Positions 35,395 through 44,710 of a DNA stretch of 64,000 bases are shown here, in pieces (positions within the stretch are counted from its first letter, which is position 1; each line of letters begins with the position of its first letter). Below the pieces are notes generated by a model, which was given only the letters and a program-made list of their open reading frames with translations, was not told the DNA's origin and ran no database searches. The stretch is from Ancylobacter sp. WKF20 (GTDB taxonomy: Bacteria; Pseudomonadota; Alphaproteobacteria; Rhizobiales; Xanthobacteraceae): NCBI RefSeq assembly GCF_029760895.1, contig NZ_CP121679.1, forward strand, positions 3,888,001 to 3,952,000. The letters are read 5' to 3'. Both the position numbers and the translations under genes were made by a program.

Positions 35395-36576
35395 TCAGTA
35401 CCTGTAGGCTTCGAGGACGAGGTCACGGGTGACCATGACCCGCACCGGAAATCCCGGTCGGATCGTCAGGGTCGGCGCGACGTTTAACTGCCGACGGATG
35501 ATCTCCTGGCCGACATCGTTGATGGTGTCCTGCGCCCCGCTCTGCAGCGCCTCGATCACTTCGTCCTCATCATCCATAGCGAGCTCGGCGCTGACGGAGA
35601 GCAGCGTCGAGAGACCGACCGCCTTAGCGAGATCCCACCCGTGCATGTCGACGCCATCCTCAAGGCCGGCATAGCCCTGCGCATCCGTGCCTGGCTGGCG
35701 CTCGAGTACGATGGAGCGGCCATTGGGGAAGATCAGCCGGTTCCAGACCAGCAGGATGCGGCGTTGGCCGAAGCCGACGCCATTGTCATATTGGCCCAGC
35801 AGCCGCGTACCCTGGGGGATGAGCAGGATGCGGCCGGTGGGACTGTCATAGACGTTCTCGGTTACCTGCGCGGTAATCGGGCCCGGAAGGTCGGAACGTA
35901 TGCCGGTGATCAGCGCGGCGGGGATGACGGCACCCGCCTGCAGCACATAAGGCGATGCCGGTGCCATGACGCGATCGGTCGCGACGACGCGCCGATCCAC
36001 AGTGGCATTGAGGAAGTCAAGCTGGCGATCCTGGGGTGAGGACGTGCCGCCCGGCCCGACGGTGCCAAGGCCGCTGAAGTCGGAAGCACTCGCCACTGAC
36101 GACGCCGGCGCGCGTGCCTGCACCGCCTGGAAAAAGACGCGGCTGGTCCGCGCGGCTTCCTGTTCGGCAAGACGCCGCTGCTGCTCGGGATCGACCTGTG
36201 GCGCCGTCAGTGTCGGCGGCACGACGGGCTGGCCGCGGCTCTGCGCCTCAAGGATCGGCCGGCCGAGATCGCCCGGCAGCGGCGGACCCAGGATCGGCCC
36301 GGTGTAGTCCCGCGGCAGGCCGGCAAGGCCATCGGCCGTGGAGCGGTTCTGGGTGGAGTAGAGCTCCTCGCCGCTAGTGCCCTTGTCGCGACCCTGCAGC
36401 GCATAGATCAGGGCGCCGCCTATGCCGAGGCTGACAACCAGCCCGGCGCCAGCGAGGACCTTGCGCGAGAGACGCGTGACGCGCGGCGGTTCGGGACGCA
36501 GCCGCATCGCCGCGGCGTGATCGGTGGTCGGAGCGCCGAGGTCCGCCGCGAGGTCATGATTGTCGGGGCTGCTCAT
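35395..36576 (-). CDS. trbI: Conjugal transfer protein TrbI (VirB10-like)
   Basis: 393 residues. One N-terminal membrane helix near 42-62 (VLAGAGLVVSLGIGGALIYAL), a Pro/Gln-rich periplasmic region, then the VirB10/TrbI beta barrel: AGAVIPAALITGIRSDLPGPITAQVTENVYDSPTGRILLIPQG and the matching RTLLGQYDNGVGFGQRRILLVWNRL region. It spans inner and outer membranes in the type IV secretion channel. It overlaps trbG by 4 nt. Confidence 0.95.
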   Translation of the reverse strand: MSSPDNHDLAADLGAPTTDHAAAMRLRPEPPRVTRLSRKVLAGAGLVVSLGIGGALIYALQGRDKGTSGEELYSTQNRSTADGLAGLPRDYTGPILGPPLPGDLGRPILEAQSRGQPVVPPTLTAPQVDPEQQRRLAEQEAARTSRVFFQAVQARAPASSVASASDFSGLGTVGPGGTSSPQDRQLDFLNATVDRRVVATDRVMAPASPYVLQAGAVIPAALITGIRSDLPGPITAQVTENVYDSPTGRILLIPQGTRLLGQYDNGVGFGQRRILLVWNRLIFPNGRSIVLERQPGTDAQGYAGLEDGVDMHGWDLAKAVGLSTLLSVSAELAMDDEDEVIEALQSGAQDTINDVGQEIIRRQLNVAPTLTIRPGFPVRVMVTRDLVLEAYRY

Positions 36577-37556
36577 GATGCTGGCCTCCCGTCCGTCCGC
36601 TCGACCCGCACCTTCTGCGGACGCTCACCGCCGCCGAGGCGGAGCTCTGCCGCACCGAATAGCCGGTCGACAATCAGGATATTCTGGTGGATGCGGCTAT
36701 TGACGATCTGGGCTTCACCATCCGCGCCAATGACGAAGATCGGCGGCATCTCGCCCTGCACTATGCCACGCGGGAACTCGACATAGACCTTACGCCCATC
36801 GTCATAGACGGCCATCGGCCGCCAGGGTGGCGTGTCTCCAGAGAGCGCGTAGCGGTAGTTGCGAGCCGTGAAACTGGGGATTACAGGCGTCGGCGGAACA
36901 CTGGCGCGCTGCGCTCCCGGACCCTGCGGATAGGCCCAGGCGACGGCCGGCATATAGGGCGTCTCGCCGGCGCGCAGCTCGATCATGTAGCTGCGCCGGT
37001 CGGTGGTGATGACGAGATTGGTGGAGATGTCCGCCCGCGTCGGCTTCACCAGCACATGCACGCGCCGGCTTGCACCTTCGCCGCTCTCGGTGTCCCCGAT
37101 GATCCAGCGGGCGGTGTCGCCCGCCGCTATGGGGCCGGCGCCGGTCAGGCTCTCGCCCGGCTCCAGCGCGATATTGGTGATCTGCCCGGGCGCGGCATAG
37201 ACCTGATAGAGTGCACCCTCGCTCCAGGGATAGATCTGGATGGCGTTGTAATAGCCCTCGCGGCGCGGCTCGACGCGGGCCGCCGCATTGGCGTTCTCCA
37301 CACGGGCGATGGGCGTTTTGGCGTCCGTGCCGCCCTTGGCCGGCGTCCAGGCGGGCGGCGTGTGGAGCGGGCGCGGCCGGTCATCCGCAACCACTGTCGG
37401 CACCGTCGGCAGCGCCGGCACGTCACTGTCATAGCTGATCTGGGGCGGCTTCGGTGCCGAGGCGCAGCCGCCCAGCGCGGTGGCCGACAGCAGGAGAATC
37501 GCAAAGGCGGATTGGCGGAAAGCCGGAGATGCGGGTTTACGGAAGGACGTTTTCAC
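36573..37556 (-). CDS. trbG: Conjugal transfer protein TrbG (VirB9-like)
   Basis: 327 residues. A signal sequence with lipobox-like LGGC near residue 30 suggests an outer-membrane lipoprotein. ALYQVYAAPGQITNIALEPGESL, AGDTARWIIGDTESGEG and VLVKPTRADISTNLVITTDRRSYMIEL are the VirB9/TrbG core motifs. It forms the outer-membrane complex with TrbI. It overlaps both trbF and trbI by 4 nt. Confidence 0.95.
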   Translation of the reverse strand: MKTSFRKPASPAFRQSAFAILLLSATALGGCASAPKPPQISYDSDVPALPTVPTVVADDRPRPLHTPPAWTPAKGGTDAKTPIARVENANAAARVEPRREGYYNAIQIYPWSEGALYQVYAAPGQITNIALEPGESLTGAGPIAAGDTARWIIGDTESGEGASRRVHVLVKPTRADISTNLVITTDRRSYMIELRAGETPYMPAVAWAYPQGPGAQRASVPPTPVIPSFTARNYRYALSGDTPPWRPMAVYDDGRKVYVEFPRGIVQGEMPPIFVIGADGEAQIVNSRIHQNILIVDRLFGAAELRLGGGERPQKVRVERTDGRPAS

Positions 37557-38242
37557 GGGCTCATCTCCCGCGACCAGCTGATGGCGTTCACATAGATGCC
37601 GAGGGGATTGGTGCGCAGCCGCTCGGCATCGCGCGGCGGCTGAATCACCAGGGTCAGGATCGCGCTCCAGCGCTCGGTGGCGGCGAGCTGGCCGTCCTCA
37701 TAGCGCCGCTCGACCCAGGCGAGACGGAAGGAATCCGGCGAGGCGCGGATCACGCTGGAGACCTCGACGGCGATCTGCTGCTTGCCGACCCGCGTGAAGG
37801 GATCATTGGCCCGGGCATAATCGTTGAGCGCGGCGGCTCCGCGATCAGTGGTGAACTCATAGGCCTGAAGCCAGTTCTGCCTGACGATCACAGGATCCGC
37901 CGGCAGGCTGCGCACCTGCTCGATGAAGCGGGCGAGATGCCAGGCGATCTGCGGATCGGTTGGGCGATAATCGCCGGTGGCGGGTCCAACGGCCTGCGTC
38001 TGGCCGAGACGATCGACCTCGACCACCCAAGGCACAACGCTGCCCCTCGTCGATTGCCAGATCAGCACGGATGCAAAGCCGACTGAGAGGAACAAGCTAC
38101 CAAAGGCCATTAGCCGCCAGTTCTTGGCCTGCACCCGGGCCGAACCGATGCGCTCGTCCCAGACCTGGGCTGCCTTCTGATAGGGTGTGACCGGCTCGGG
38201 CGAGGTGCCGTAATGGGTGGCGGGTCGCTTGAAGAGGCTCAT
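37553..38242 (-). CDS. trbF: Conjugal transfer protein TrbF (VirB8-like)
   Basis: 229 residues. Cytoplasmic start with NPF-like TPYQKAAQVWDERIGSARVQAKNWRL, one membrane helix at about 46-66, then a VirB8 periplasmic domain (VVPWVVEVDRLGQTQAVGPA, IAWHLARFIEQVRSLPADPVIVRQNW, WVERRYEDGQLAATERWSAILTL). VirB8 proteins nucleate the secretion channel. Overlaps its neighbours by 4 nt. Confidence 0.94.
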   Translation of the reverse strand: MSLFKRPATHYGTSPEPVTPYQKAAQVWDERIGSARVQAKNWRLMAFGSLFLSVGFASVLIWQSTRGSVVPWVVEVDRLGQTQAVGPATGDYRPTDPQIAWHLARFIEQVRSLPADPVIVRQNWLQAYEFTTDRGAAALNDYARANDPFTRVGKQQIAVEVSSVIRASPDSFRLAWVERRYEDGQLAATERWSAILTLVIQPPRDAERLRTNPLGIYVNAISWSREMSP

Positions 38243-39468
38243 GAGCGGTCGCTCTCACTGAGGGAGACGGAAGAGCCGCCGGCAGGGCTGTCGCCGGAGC
38301 GCACAGCATGGGCGGCGGCGGAGACGCCATGGCGAAGGGACTGGCCGCGCTTCATGCGCTTGGCCCAATCGGGGACCTCGCCGGCCGAGGAAGCCGAGGC
38401 CGTGCCGCTGACGGCGTTCGCGAGCGGTGACACGGCGGCGGAGCCTGCGGCCCGCGCGACGCCACCGATACCTGAGGCGACACCCGCTATGCCGGACTGG
38501 CCGGCCGCACCGATGCTATAGGCCGTCGCGCCTCCGCGCGCCGCAGCCGCCGTCGCCGAGAGCGCGGCCCCGCCGCCTCGGGCGGCGAGGCTGGCGGCAC
38601 CGCCAGCGGCCAGTATGGCACCACCTGCGGCGAGGCCCGTGCCGACAGCGGCCCCCGCGCTCAGCTGCGGACCACCGGAAACAAGGCCGGCGGCAATGCC
38701 GGGACCGAAAATGCCGAGGCCGAGCAGGGACAGCGCGGCCAGCACGATGGCCATCGCATCGTCGATGGTCGGCGTCTGTCCACCAAATCCCGCGGTGAAC
38801 TGACCGAACAGGGTGGAGCCGATGCCGATAATGACAGCGAGCACCATGACCTTGATGCCGGAGGATACGACATTCCCCAGCACCCGTTCGGCCATGAAGG
38901 CGGTCTTGCCGAACAGGCCGAAGGGGATCAGCACGAAGCCGGCGAGCGTCGTCAGCTTGAACTCGATCAGGGTGACGAAGAGCTGGACGGCAAGGATGAA
39001 GAAGGAGAGCAGCACCAGCGCCCAGGCAAAAAGCAGGCAGGCGATCTGGATGAAGTTCTCGAAGAAGGCGACCCAGCCCATCAGGTCCGAGATCGACTCG
39101 AGCAAGGGACGGCCGGCATCCAGCCCGGTCTGCGCCACCTTGCCCGGACGCATCAGATCGCTGACGGAAAATGCCGTTCCTGAGCCCTTGAGCCCGAGCC
39201 CGGCAAAGCTCTCGAAGACGATGCGGGCGAGGGTGTTCCAGTTGCCGATGATGTAGGCGAAGACGCCAACGAACAGCGTCTTCTTGATGAGCCGGGCGAT
39301 GACGTCGTCATCCGCGCCCCACGACCAGAACAGCGCCGCCAGCGTCACGTCGATGACGATGAGCGTGGTGGCGATGAAGGCGACCTCGCCGCCGAGCAGG
39401 CCGAAGCCGCTGTCGATATAGGAGGTGAAGACCCCGAGGAAGTTGTCGATGACGCCGGTGCCGCCCAT
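38239..39468 (-). CDS. trbL: P-type conjugative transfer protein TrbL (VirB6-like)
   Basis: 409 residues with six or more hydrophobic stretches (for example ALFWSWGADDDVIARLIKKT then LFVGVFAYIIG). The C-terminal 150 residues are rich in Ala, Gly and Ser (AAGGAILAAGGAASLAARGG), a usual TrbL tail. It is the polytopic inner-membrane component of the channel. It is separated by 1 nt from trbK. Confidence 0.93.
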   Translation of the reverse strand: MGGTGVIDNFLGVFTSYIDSGFGLLGGEVAFIATTLIVIDVTLAALFWSWGADDDVIARLIKKTLFVGVFAYIIGNWNTLARIVFESFAGLGLKGSGTAFSVSDLMRPGKVAQTGLDAGRPLLESISDLMGWVAFFENFIQIACLLFAWALVLLSFFILAVQLFVTLIEFKLTTLAGFVLIPFGLFGKTAFMAERVLGNVVSSGIKVMVLAVIIGIGSTLFGQFTAGFGGQTPTIDDAMAIVLAALSLLGLGIFGPGIAAGLVSGGPQLSAGAAVGTGLAAGGAILAAGGAASLAARGGGAALSATAAAARGGATAYSIGAAGQSGIAGVASGIGGVARAAGSAAVSPLANAVSGTASASSAGEVPDWAKRMKRGQSLRHGVSAAAHAVRSGDSPAGGSSVSLSESDRS

Positions 39469-39469
39469 C

Positions 39470-39739
39470 TTAGCGGCCTTCGTTCGACACGGGACGCCCG
39501 AGGAACCGGTCTCGCGTCTGCGCCCAGACCTTCAGGCACGCGGTGTCCTGTGCGGCGACCTCTCCCAATTGCTGACACCGCCGCTGCTCATCGCGCAAAG
39601 GATCGCGCGTCGCCTCGACCGTCCGAAGGGGCGAAGGCTCCGGCGTCTTCTCCTCCCGGCTCATCTCCACGACCGCCACCGTGCCGGCGATGGCCACGAA
39701 GATTACCGCCCCGAGCCGGGCCAGCAGGACTGCGTCCAT
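39470..39739 (-). CDS. trbK: Putative entry-exclusion protein TrbK-alt
   Basis: 89 residues with an N-terminal hydrophobic segment (LARLGAVIFVAIAGTVAVVEM) and a short soluble part with two Cys (RRCQQLGEVAAQDTACLKVW). The C..L...A..D..C...W pattern is that of the TrbK-alt family found between trbJ and trbL. Entry exclusion, blocking redundant transfer into cells already carrying the element, is the family's presumed role. Confidence 0.85.
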   Translation of the reverse strand: MDAVLLARLGAVIFVAIAGTVAVVEMSREEKTPEPSPLRTVEATRDPLRDEQRRCQQLGEVAAQDTACLKVWAQTRDRFLGRPVSNEGR

Positions 39740-39750
39740 GTCGGCCTCCC

Positions 39751-40524
39751 TCAGTTGCTGAACATGCGGGCATTGCCGGCCTGATAGCCGGCGCCCGGCG
39801 TGAGGAAGCGCCGGCGCTGCTCGCGGCCCTGCTCGGCGGCGGTCGCGCGTTCCGCCTCGGACAGCGCCGCGGCGCGCCCATTGGCGGACATCACCGCGAT
39901 CAGGTCGGAGAGCTGTTGCGACTGCAAGGCGAGCAACTGGTTGCCAGCCTGCGTGGCCTGAAGCGCGCCCGTGGCGCCCTGGCTCTGACTGAGAAGGGTC
40001 GCCATCTCGGCCTTGTTGGCGTCGACATTGCCAACGACGCCGGCCTGCACGCGCAGTGCATCCTGCAGCCCCCCAACCGTGGTCTGCCAGCGCACGCGCG
40101 CCCCGGCGACGAGTTCGGCATCGGAGGCCGAGAGCGGGATAGTGCCATAGCGCTGCTGGAAGACCTGATCGATCTGGCCAACATCGAAAGCGAGGCTCTG
40201 CGCCTGTCCCAGCAGCTGCTGGGTACGCTGGACCGATTGCAGGATCTGCTGCAGCGAGGAATGCGGCAGGCTGGCGAGATTGCGCGCCTGGTTGATCAGC
40301 ATCTGCGCTTCGTTCTGCAGCGAGGTGATCTGATGGTTGATCTGCTCCAGGGCGCGCGCCGCCGCCAATATGTTCTGCGTGTAGTTCCAGGGGTCATGGA
40401 CGATGTCCAAGGCCACAGCCGGCGTTATGAGGAGCGGCGTGATGAGGGGCGGCGCGACGATGGGCGCCGCAAGTAGCAGGGCGACATACGCCGCTCGGCA
40501 GGTTTGCGCAGGCCGTGCCCTCAT
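39751..40524 (-). CDS. trbJ: P-type conjugative transfer protein TrbJ (VirB5-like)
   Basis: 257 residues. Signal peptide 1-38 (ending PAVALD), then DPWNYTQNILAAARALEQINHQITSLQNEAQMLINQARNL, the TrbJ helical signature, and further long helices. VirB5-type proteins sit at the pilus tip. The start ATG at 40524 overlaps the trbE stop, so translation is coupled. Confidence 0.94.
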   Translation of the reverse strand: MRARPAQTCRAAYVALLLAAPIVAPPLITPLLITPAVALDIVHDPWNYTQNILAAARALEQINHQITSLQNEAQMLINQARNLASLPHSSLQQILQSVQRTQQLLGQAQSLAFDVGQIDQVFQQRYGTIPLSASDAELVAGARVRWQTTVGGLQDALRVQAGVVGNVDANKAEMATLLSQSQGATGALQATQAGNQLLALQSQQLSDLIAVMSANGRAAALSEAERATAAEQGREQRRRFLTPGAGYQAGNARMFSN

Positions 40525-42971
40525 TGACGGGCCTCCTCGGTGCTGTACGTGACGATGGTGAGGTTGGGAAGGAGGTCGGCGGCCCAGCCGAGGCCGCGAT
40601 GACGCAGCCAGGCGTCCAGGAAGCCGTCGCGACCCTGATCCGCGACGATCTTGCTGATGGCCTGTTGGTCGGTCTTGGAGGACGCCGCGCATAGCGCCAG
40701 CGCAACGTCGGAGAGACCCAGCTCGAACAGACGGTTGCCCCGCCGCGACTGGCAGTAATAGTCGCGCTTGGGGGTCGCCCGCGCGAGGATCTCGATCTGG
40801 CGGTCGTTCAGGCCGAAGCGGCGATAGATGGCGGTGATCTGTGGCTCGATGGCCCGTTCATTGGGCAGCAGAAGACGTGTCGGGCAGCTCTCGATAATCG
40901 CCGGGGCAATGGCGCTGCCATCAATGTCGGACAGCGACTGCGTGGCGAAGATCACGCTGGCGTTCTTCTTGCGCAGCGTCTTCAGCCATTCGCGCAGCTG
41001 ACCGGCGAAGGCCTCATCGTCCAGCGCCAGCCAGCCTTCATCGATGATGATGAGGGTTGGCGATCCATCGAGCCGATCCTCGATCCGGTGGAACAGATAA
41101 GCCAGCACCGCCGGCGCGGCCTCCGTGCCGATCAGCCCCTCGGTCTCGAAGGCTTGGACCGTGGCCGCGCCCAGATGCTCGCTCTCCGCATCCAGCAGCC
41201 GCCCCCAGGCGCCACCCAGGCAGTAGGGACGCAGAGCCTGTTTGAGATCGTTGGACGGCAGGAGGACGCAGAGCCCTGTCAGCGTGCGCTCGTCGACCGG
41301 CGCCGAGGCGAGCGAGGTCAACGCCGTCCAGATATGCTCCTTCACCTGCGGCGTGATGGAAACACCTTCGCGGGTGAGGATCGCGTTCAGCCAGTCGGCG
41401 GCCCAGGCGCGCTCGGCAGCCTCATCAATGCGCGCCAGCGGCTGGAGCGCGACAGTCTCCGCGCTCCCCTCGCTAACCCCGCCGCCGAGATCGTGCCAGT
41501 CCGCTCCACAAGCCAGCGCCGCGGCCCGGATCGAGCCGCCGAAATCAAAGGCGAACACCAGGGCACCGGCGTAGCGCCGGAACTGCAAGGCCATCAGCGC
41601 CAGTAGCACGGACTTGCCCGCCCCGGTCGGTCCGACAACGAGGGTATGGCCGACATCGCCCACATGGAGGCAGAACCGGAACGGGGTCGAGCCCTCGGTC
41701 TTGCCGAACAGCAGCGGCGGTGCATCGAAATGCGCATCGCGGCTCTCGCCGGCCCACACCGCTGACAGCGGGATCATGTGGGCGAGATTGAGCGTCGAGA
41801 TCGGCGGCTGGCGGACATTGGCGTACACGTGGCCCGGCAAAGATCCGAGCCAGGCGTCCACGGCGTTGATGGTCTCGGTCATCACCGTGAAGTCGCGGCC
41901 TTGGATGACCTTCTCGATCCGCCGCAGCTTCTCGTCGGCGATGCGGGGATCGGCGTCCCACACCGTCACCGTCGCGGTGACATAGGCGACGCCGGCGTGG
42001 TCCGCGCCGAGCTCTTGAAGCGCGAGGTCGGCATCTTCAGCCTTGTTGGCGGCATCCGAGTCCACGAGGACGGAGGCCTCGTTGGTCATCACCTCCTTCA
42101 GGATGGCGGCAATGGATTTGCGCTTGGCGAACCACTGGCGGCGGATCCTGGTGAGCAGTCGGACCGCATCCGTCTTGTCGAGCAGGATCGCCCGGGTGGA
42201 CCAGCGATAGGGAAAGGCCAGCCGGTTGAGGTCATCCAGAAGACCCGGCGTCGTCGCCGTCGGAAAGCCGGTGATGGTCAGGACACGCAGATGCTGGTCG
42301 CCAAGGCGCGGTTCCAGCCCGCCGGTGAGCGGCTGATCGGCGAGAAGGGCGTCGAGATAGATTGGTGTCTCTGGAACGCGGACACGGTGCCGCTGTGTCG
42401 AGACACAACCATGCAGGTAGGTCAGCGTCTCGCCGTCATCGAGCCAGCGGCATTCCGGCATGAAGGCGTCGATAAGGTTGAGGAGCCGATCGGTTCGGTC
42501 GGCAAAGCCACGCAACGTCTCATGGGGATCAAGCCCCGCCTTGTCCCGCCCTTCATAAAGCCAGCCTTCGGTGCGCGCGGCATCCTCGGCCGGCGGGAGG
42601 AAGGTGAAGGTCAGGAAGTAGCTCGACTCGAAATGGCTGCCCGCCTGCTCGAAATCAGCACGCCGCTCGGCATCGACCAGAGCGGAGGCGGCATCGGGGA
42701 AGGTGCTCGCCGGATAGGTCGCGGCGGCATGGCGCTGCGCCTCCACAAAGATCGCCCATCCCGAGCCGAGACGGCGGAAGGCGTTGTTCAGCCTCCCGGC
42801 GACCGCGACGAGTTCGGCGGGCACGGCGCTGTCGAGGTCCGGCCCCCGAAAACGCGCCGTGCGCTGGAACGAGCCGTCCTTGTTCAACACGATGCCGGAC
42901 GCGACCAGCGCCGCCCAGGGCAGGAAATCGGCAAGGCGCCGGTTTTGGCGGCGATACTCGGAAAGGTTCAT
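40521..42971 (-). CDS. trbE: Conjugal transfer ATPase TrbE (VirB4-like)
   Basis: 816 residues from MNLSEYRRQNRRLADFLPWA (a Met one codon earlier, at 42974, is also possible). The CagE/TrbE/VirB N-terminal domain is followed by Walker A VVGPTGAGKSVLLALM near 445 and Walker B TLIIIDEGWLAL near 635, then QSLSDIDGSAIAPAI. It is the hexameric ATPase that powers pilus assembly and substrate transfer. It begins 13-16 nt after trbD and is full length, with no sign of decay. Confidence 0.96.
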   Translation of the reverse strand: MNLSEYRRQNRRLADFLPWAALVASGIVLNKDGSFQRTARFRGPDLDSAVPAELVAVAGRLNNAFRRLGSGWAIFVEAQRHAAATYPASTFPDAASALVDAERRADFEQAGSHFESSYFLTFTFLPPAEDAARTEGWLYEGRDKAGLDPHETLRGFADRTDRLLNLIDAFMPECRWLDDGETLTYLHGCVSTQRHRVRVPETPIYLDALLADQPLTGGLEPRLGDQHLRVLTITGFPTATTPGLLDDLNRLAFPYRWSTRAILLDKTDAVRLLTRIRRQWFAKRKSIAAILKEVMTNEASVLVDSDAANKAEDADLALQELGADHAGVAYVTATVTVWDADPRIADEKLRRIEKVIQGRDFTVMTETINAVDAWLGSLPGHVYANVRQPPISTLNLAHMIPLSAVWAGESRDAHFDAPPLLFGKTEGSTPFRFCLHVGDVGHTLVVGPTGAGKSVLLALMALQFRRYAGALVFAFDFGGSIRAAALACGADWHDLGGGVSEGSAETVALQPLARIDEAAERAWAADWLNAILTREGVSITPQVKEHIWTALTSLASAPVDERTLTGLCVLLPSNDLKQALRPYCLGGAWGRLLDAESEHLGAATVQAFETEGLIGTEAAPAVLAYLFHRIEDRLDGSPTLIIIDEGWLALDDEAFAGQLREWLKTLRKKNASVIFATQSLSDIDGSAIAPAIIESCPTRLLLPNERAIEPQITAIYRRFGLNDRQIEILARATPKRDYYCQSRRGNRLFELGLSDVALALCAASSKTDQQAISKIVADQGRDGFLDAWLRHRGLGWAADLLPNLTIVTYSTEEARQ

Positions 42972-42987
42972 CATCTCGGCACCCCGC

Positions 42988-43257
42988 TCAGACGGAGAGG
43001 TGCGCGGGGATGCGGAGATGCCGGCGCACCACCTCGACGAAAAGCGGATCGCGCTTCGCCGCCCACATCGCCGCGACATGGCCGATCATCCCGATGGCGA
43101 GACCGACCAGCCAGAGACGCAGGCCGAGACCCACGGCCCCGGCAAGCGTGCCATTGACGATGGCGATGGCACGCGGCGCGCCACCGAGCAGGATCGGCTC
43201 GGTCAGCGCCCGATGGAGCGGCACGCTGAAGCCGGGGACCTCAATCGGCTCCGCCAT
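42988..43257 (-). CDS. trbD: Conjugal transfer protein TrbD (VirB3-like)
   Basis: 89 residues: MAEPIEVPGFSVPLHRALTE, then RAIAIVNGTLAGAVGLGLRLWLVGLAIGMIGH with two hydrophobic segments, and AAKRDPLFVEVVRRHL, the standard TrbD/VirB3 layout. Its ATG overlaps the stop of trbC. Confidence 0.94.
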   Translation of the reverse strand: MAEPIEVPGFSVPLHRALTEPILLGGAPRAIAIVNGTLAGAVGLGLRLWLVGLAIGMIGHVAAMWAAKRDPLFVEVVRRHLRIPAHLSV

Positions 43258-43586
43258 CACACCAGCGCCCCACCGCCGAAGGAGAAAAAGGACAGGAAGA
43301 AGCTCGAGGCGGCGAAGGCGATCGAAAGGCCGAACACGATCTGGATCAGCCGACGGAAGCCACCCGACGTGTCGCCAAAGGCCAGCGCGAGGCCGGTCGA
43401 GATGATGACGATGACGGCGACGATCTTGGCGACCGGCCCCTCGATCGACTGAAGGATGGATTCGAGCGGCGCCTCCCACGGCATGGAGGAACCGGCCGCC
43501 TGCGCACGGACCGCCACGCTGAGGTTGAGGCTGGTGGCCAAAGTGATTAGGCCGGTCATGTGGTGAAGACGACGCGATCGCATCAT
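43257..43586 (-). CDS. trbC: Conjugal transfer pilin TrbC (VirB2-like)
   Basis: 109 residues: signal peptide 1-30 (cleavage after VRAQA), then GSSMPWEAPLESILQSIEGP and two hydrophobic helices (KIVAVIVIISTGLALAFG; LIQIVFGLSIAFAASSFFLS), the prepilin layout of TrbC/VirB2. In the RP4 family the pilin is cyclised. The start overlaps the trbB stop; a second Met follows the first. Confidence 0.93.
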   Translation of the reverse strand: MMRSRRLHHMTGLITLATSLNLSVAVRAQAAGSSMPWEAPLESILQSIEGPVAKIVAVIVIISTGLALAFGDTSGGFRRLIQIVFGLSIAFAASSFFLSFFSFGGGALV

Positions 43587-44554
43587 CAGGGATCTCCGTT
43601 GAGGATCGGGGTGACGCGGTAATCGCCATCGGGGCCCAGGCCATCGACCGAGGCGAGCTCAATGAGCCGCCGGGCCGATCCACGGCCCGCAAGGACGGCC
43701 ACGACATTGATGGTCTCGGCGATCAGCGCCCGCGGGACGGTGACGACGGCTTCCTGAATGAGCTGCTCCATCCGCCGCAGGGCGCCCATGGCACTGCCGG
43801 CATGGAGGGTGCCAATGCCGCCGGGATGGCCGGTGCCCCAGGCTTTCAGGAGGTCGAGCGCCTCGGCGCCGCGCACCTCGCCAATGGCGATGCGGTCCGG
43901 ACGCAGCCGCAGCGCCGATCGCACAAGGTCTCCGAGCAAAGCAACACCATCCTTGGTCCGTAGCGCCACGAGGTTCGGCGCGTCGCATTGCAGCTCGCGC
44001 GTATCCTCGATGAGGACGACGCGATCGTCTGTCTTGGCGACTTCGGCGAGCAGCGCATTGGTCAGCGTGGTCTTGCCCGTCGAGGTGCCGCCCGCGACGA
44101 GGATATTGGCGCGAGAGGCGACACCCTGGCGCAGCGCGTCGGCCTGTCCTGCGGACATGATCCCAGCGCGGACATAGTCTTCGAGCGTGAAGACCGCGAC
44201 GGCGGGTTTGCGGATGGAGAACGTCGGGGCCGCCACGACCGGCGGCAACAATCCCTCGAACCGTTCTCCCGTCTCGGGTAGTTCGGCTGAAACGCGCGGG
44301 GTGCCAGCGTGAACCTCGGCGCCGACATGGTGCGCGACGAGCCGAACAATGCGCTCGCCGTCAGCGGGCGAGAGCCGTCCACCCGTGTCTGACAGTCCCT
44401 CCGAGAGCCGGTCGATCCACAGCCGCCCGTCCGGGTTCAGCATCACTTCGACAACGGACGGGTCTTCCAGATGCCGGGCGATCGCCGGACCCAGCGCCGT
44501 GCGCAGCATCCGCGCGCCGCGGGCAAAACCCTGATGATGATGTGATGCCGCCAT
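43586..44554 (-). CDS. trbB: Conjugal transfer ATPase TrbB (VirB11-like)
   Basis: 322 residues from the ATG at 44554. [19 protein letters not shown], Walker [10 protein letters not shown] (155-163), Asp box LIEDTRELQ, Walker B-like [26 protein letters not shown] and the His box HAG. VirB11 ATPases act with TrbE at the channel base. First gene of the operon trbB-C-D-E-J-K-L-F-G-I-DUF2274. In related elements traG and a CopG-type gene precede trbB; here the region upstream holds palindromes and a divergent fic gene instead. Alternative start at 44590 would read through the operator-like palindrome. Confidence 0.95.
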   Translation of the reverse strand: MAASHHHQGFARGARMLRTALGPAIARHLEDPSVVEVMLNPDGRLWIDRLSEGLSDTGGRLSPADGERIVRLVAHHVGAEVHAGTPRVSAELPETGERFEGLLPPVVAAPTFSIRKPAVAVFTLEDYVRAGIMSAGQADALRQGVASRANILVAGGTSTGKTTLTNALLAEVAKTDDRVVLIEDTRELQCDAPNLVALRTKDGVALLGDLVRSALRLRPDRIAIGEVRGAEALDLLKAWGTGHPGGIGTLHAGSAMGALRRMEQLIQEAVVTVPRALIAETINVVAVLAGRGSARRLIELASVDGLGPDGDYRVTPILNGDP

Positions 44555-44556
44555 GC

Positions 44557-44600
44557 GAACCCCGACGTGCCGGGGTTCTGACGATCTCACCCCGGGTGGG
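44557..44600. promoter_or_regulatory. Operator-like palindromes at the trbB start
   Basis: GAACCCCG (44557-44564), spacer ACGTGC, CGGGGTTC (44571-44578): a perfect 8-bp inverted repeat ending 3 nt before the trbB start codon. A second, related repeat CACCCCGGGTGGGG follows at about 44590-44603. A regulator binding both could gate the whole trb operon. It could also form an mRNA hairpin hiding the trbB ribosome site, since no other Shine-Dalgarno sequence is evident. Interpretation is inference. Confidence 0.55.
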
Positions 44601-44710
44601 GATGATTAAAAGAGCCCGATATTGGGCCGGTTCAACAGGTTTCCATCCGCGTCGCAGCGTGGCGTGCAATGACAGGCGAAGGGCGGAGGTGCTATGCGGT
44701 GATCGGAAGC

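Noticed and set aside
41778..43157. Plus-strand open frame of 459 residues
   Set aside because: Antisense to trbE; no start signal and low-information composition.
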